Part shown: positions 20,607 to 22,069 of the stretch, one piece after another
Layout: the number at the start of each line of letters is the position of its first letter
Numbering within the stretch: the first letter of the stretch is position 1
From: DATBDE01 sp036270095
GTDB lineage: Bacteria; Actinomycetota; Thermoleophilia; Solirubrobacterales; Solirubrobacteraceae
Direction of reading: 5' to 3'
Assembly (NCBI GenBank): GCA_036270095.1
Contig: DATBDE010000063.1
Location: 1-22,069 of the forward strand
DNA: 22,069 nt
Made by a program: the position numbers and the translations under genes
The notes under the pieces: generated by a model
What the model was told of the DNA's origin: nothing
Seen by the model: the letters and a program-made list of their open reading frames with translations, nothing else
The model's database searches: none

Positions 20607-20687
20607 TGCGACGGCGTCTACGACGGCTCGTTCAACGGGTGGAGCGCCGACGCGGACGGCCCGGTCGCCTACGGCGCTGCGGCCTGA
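20553..20687 (+). pseudogene. Unidentified 3' gene fragment (possible)
   Basis: On the + strand codons from about 20553 to TGA 20685-20687 have almost purely G/C third positions and read QLGTAEVALLALERIGIHCD, then GVYDGSFNGW and a short tail. The residue mix (His-Cys-Asp, Tyr, Phe, Asn, Trp) is unlike shadow frames in this DNA, and the minus strand here has stop codons. I take it as a possible C-terminal piece of a gene joined to the BTAD remnant at a breakpoint near 20550. I do not recognise the family, and chance is possible. Confidence 0.3.
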
Positions 20688-20714
20688 GTCCCGGCGAGGA
20701 TCCGGTCGACCGCG

Positions 20715-21248
20715 TTATCCGGCCGCGCGCCGCGCCGCCAGCGCGAGCGCCTCGGTGCCGATCAGCGGGTCGAAGCGCGCGATCAGCGGCCGGACCAGCC
20801 GCAGCCCCAGCCGCCCCTGCAGGTCGGCCACCCCGACCCGCGCCTCGCTGACCACGGCCGAGTGCCCGGCGCTGTCGGGCTCCACCCAGTGCGCGATCAG
20901 GACCTTGGCCGTGCCGCCCCGGCTCCAGGCCCGGAAGGCCTCGCCGTCGCGCAACTTCGGGTAGTCGCGCCGCAGGGTCCAGATGCGGCCGACCAGGCCC
21001 GAGAGCGAGTGACGCTCGCCCTCCTCGAGCACGGTGAACGGATCGGTGCGGAACAGCTCGCGGAAGGTGACCTGCGCCGGCTCGCCGGGGATGCGCCAGC
21101 GCACGATCCGCCCCAGCACCCGGCACTCGGCCAGCCGCACCGTTCCCAACGCGCGCCACAGGGCGTCCTGGTCGGCCCGCGCCACGCGGCGGTGAAAGGT
21201 GCGCGCGGCCGGATCGGCAAGCCACGCGTCGAGGTCGGGCGGCGCCAT
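20715..21248 (-). CDS. SRPBCC-like conserved protein of unknown function
   Basis: This 177-residue protein starts at ATG 21248, 23 bases after the ArsR stop, so the two genes form an operon. The sequence (ALWRALGTVRLAECRVLGRI, VTFRELFRTDPFTVLEEGE, SLSGLVGRIWTL, AKVLIAHWVEPDSAGHSAVV, RLVRPLIARFDPLIGTEAL) has the alternating strands and a long C-terminal helix of START/SRPBCC ligand-binding folds. It resembles actinobacterial proteins often labelled SRPBCC. There is no catalytic motif that I recognise. Pairing of ArsR regulators with SRPBCC proteins is common. A role in binding a hydrophobic ligand is a guess. Confidence 0.65.
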   Translation of the reverse strand: MAPPDLDAWLADPAARTFHRRVARADQDALWRALGTVRLAECRVLGRIVRWRIPGEPAQVTFRELFRTDPFTVLEEGERHSLSGLVGRIWTLRRDYPKLRDGEAFRAWSRGGTAKVLIAHWVEPDSAGHSAVVSEARVGVADLQGRLGLRLVRPLIARFDPLIGTEALALAARRAAG

Positions 21249-21271
21249 CGCCGAGCGGCGGAGGGCTGCTA

Positions 21272-21592
21272 CTACTCCGCCCCGACCAGCACCTCGACCA
21301 GGCCCGGGAAGCGCTGCTCGAGGTCGTCGCGCCGCAGGCTGATGCGGCGCTCGGTGCCCGCCGGGCGGGTCCGGGTGAGCCCGGCCTCGCGCAGCAGGCG
21401 CAGGTGGTAGGAGCAGGTCGAGGTCGGCAGGCCCATGGACTCGCTGATCTGCCCGCATGTCGGCTCGGCCCCGGGCGCCGCGAGCTCGCGCACGAGCTGG
21501 AGCCGCAGCGGGTCGCCGACGATGCGCAGGATCGTGGCCAGGTCGAGGTCGCCGGTGGCGGGGTGGTGGATCTCACGAACGTGGACTGGCAT
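21272..21592 (-). CDS. ArsR-family (winged helix) transcriptional regulator
   Basis: This 106-residue protein starts at ATG 21592; an ATG at 21607 would add five residues and lies inside a dyad. It has the ArsR fold: ILRIVGDPLRLQLVRELA, recognition region CGQISESMGLPTSTCSYHLRLLREAGL, and a beta-wing with RPAGTERRISLRRDDLEQRFPGL. The classic ELCVCD metal motif is absent. Only Cys46 and Cys60 are present, so sensing could be by thiol chemistry or another ligand. It heads an operon with the SRPBCC-like gene and diverges from an MFS transporter gene. The perfect dyads in between are its probable binding sites. Confidence 0.88.
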   Translation of the reverse strand: MPVHVREIHHPATGDLDLATILRIVGDPLRLQLVRELAAPGAEPTCGQISESMGLPTSTCSYHLRLLREAGLTRTRPAGTERRISLRRDDLEQRFPGLVEVLVGAE

Positions 21593-21595
21593 GCG

Positions 21596-21614
21596 TTGTA
21601 GGAGCATGCTACAA
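21596..21614. promoter_or_regulatory. Dyad TTGTAG-N7-CTACAA at the ArsR start
   Basis: TTGTAG (21596-21601) and CTACAA (21609-21614) are inverted copies around seven bases. The palindrome AGCATGCT (21603-21610) overlaps the centre. The dyad begins four bases upstream of the chosen ArsR ATG, so a protein bound here would block the ArsR transcript, consistent with autorepression. Confidence 0.5.
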
Positions 21615-21617
21615 CAG

Positions 21618-21639
21618 TATTTCCACAGGTTTGGAAATA
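21618..21639. promoter_or_regulatory. Dyad TATTTCCA-N6-TGGAAATA, probable ArsR operator
   Basis: TATTTCCA (21618-21625) and TGGAAATA (21632-21639) are perfect inverted repeats with a six-base centre. The element is AT-rich in a very GC-rich window and sits just upstream of the MFS ribosome binding site. This is the form and place expected for the operator of the divergent ArsR regulator. Confidence 0.65.
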
Positions 21640-21653
21640 TGGAAGCGAGAGCG

Positions 21654-22069
21654 ATGAGCCGCACACGCCGCCTGACCCTCCCACCGACCGCCGCGTACGC
21701 GCTGGTGGCCGCCGTGATCGGCCTCGCGCTGTTCGCGTCGGCCACCCCCACGCCGCTGTACGACATCTACCGCGCGGACTGGCATTTCTCGACCTTCGTG
21801 CTCACGCTGGTCTACGCGGTCTACCCGATCGGCGTGCTCGCTGCGCTCCTGACCGTCGGCCGCATCTCCGACGAGCTCGGGCGCCGACCGGTGATCGCCC
21901 TGGCGCTCGGCGGGCTGATCGTCGCCATGGTGCTGTTCTCGGTGGCCGACTCGGTCGGGTGGCTGTTCGCCGCCCGCGGGCTGCAGGGCATCACCACCGG
22001 CCTGGCGCTGGGAGCGGCCGGCGCCGCCCTGCTCGACCTGCACCCGCGCAACGACGGCCAGAAGGCCGG
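21654..22069 (+). CDS. MFS transporter, N-terminal part (cut by window end)
   Basis: From ATG 21654, with GGAAG eight bases upstream, the open frame continues to the window edge and gives 138 residues. An in-frame ATG at 21639 would add five. TM1 reads TAAYALVAAVIGLALFASATP. The loop PTPLYDIYRADWHFST is followed by TM2 with VLTLVYAVYPIGVLAALLTV, motif A GRISDELGRRPVI, and TM4 ARGLQGITTGLALGAAGAALL. The PTPLYxxY pattern after TM1 is frequent in a group of actinobacterial MFS exporters. The substrate is unknown. Divergence from ArsR across operator-like dyads suggests that regulator controls it. Confidence 0.85.
   Translation, partial: MSRTRRLTLPPTAAYALVAAVIGLALFASATPTPLYDIYRADWHFSTFVLTLVYAVYPIGVLAALLTVGRISDELGRRPVIALALGGLIVAMVLFSVADSVGWLFAARGLQGITTGLALGAAGAALLDLHPRNDGQKA

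Noticed and set aside
18968..20851. A 627-residue plus-strand open frame
   Set aside because: It crosses the TetR gene in the wrong frame and the reductase on the opposite strand. It has no coherent domain.
1..22069. CRISPR array, tRNA/rRNA gene, insertion sequence or prophage
   Set aside because: I saw no regularly spaced repeats, no tRNA-like or rRNA-like conserved sequence, and no transposase, integrase or phage structural motifs on either strand.

Overview
The window is very GC-rich (visibly above 70%), with codon third positions that are almost all G or C, GTG and TTG start codons, and gas-vesicle genes of the actinobacterial type. I infer a high-GC Actinomycetota genome, possibly of the Thermoleophilia/Solirubrobacterales kind. 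That assignment rests on style and family content, not on a marker gene.

Layout. Positions 1-2794 are the 3' part of a gas vesicle (gvp) operon on the + strand: the tail of an unknown gene, gvpO, a gvpA/J paralogue, a long gvpL/F with an extra N-terminal helix, a small gvpA/S/M paralogue, a short gvpF/L and gvpK. Nearly all are coupled by stop/start overlaps. A damaged class I photolyase (2797-4104) follows and meets a glutathione S-transferase tail to tail at a CTAG. Next come a DHA2-type drug exporter, an ECF42-type module (DGPF/YCII protein plus sigma factor with C-terminal extension), a nicotinamidase-like hydrolase, a two-domain VOC protein with a NAD-kinase-like gene (minus strand), a methyltransferase, a SnoaL-like protein, a secreted CAP-domain protein, an isochorismatase-family hydrolase diverging from a dienelactone hydrolase, a decayed second DHA2-type exporter (14012-15537), another SnoaL-like protein, a frameshifted cupin, a large secreted six-repeat NHL propeller, a cupin/TetR divergent pair, a RibD/DHFR-type reductase, a BTAD regulator remnant, and an ArsR-SRPBCC operon diverging from a third MFS transporter cut by the window end.

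Most of the window past the gvp operon is a mosaic of one- to three-gene units on alternating strands, typical of stress, detoxification and secondary-metabolism accessory DNA. Three compact divergent spacers (24-44 bp) appear to carry back-to-back leaderless promoters: TANNNT-like -10 boxes 6-9 nt before the start codons. TetR- and ArsR-adjacent spacers hold perfect dyads that are good operator candidates.

Several genes carry lesions that restore a family-like protein when one or two bases are put back (photolyase, second exporter, first cupin), and the sigma factor lacks any standard start codon at its natural N-terminus. Either the locus is decaying or the assembly has deletion-type errors. 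I did not find RNA genes, CRISPR arrays, insertion sequences or attachment sites. I did not find a clear undescribed multi-gene system. The most unusual items are the ECF42 module with a candidate AUC start and its own ECF-type promoter, the miniature divergent promoters, and the extended GvpL/F.
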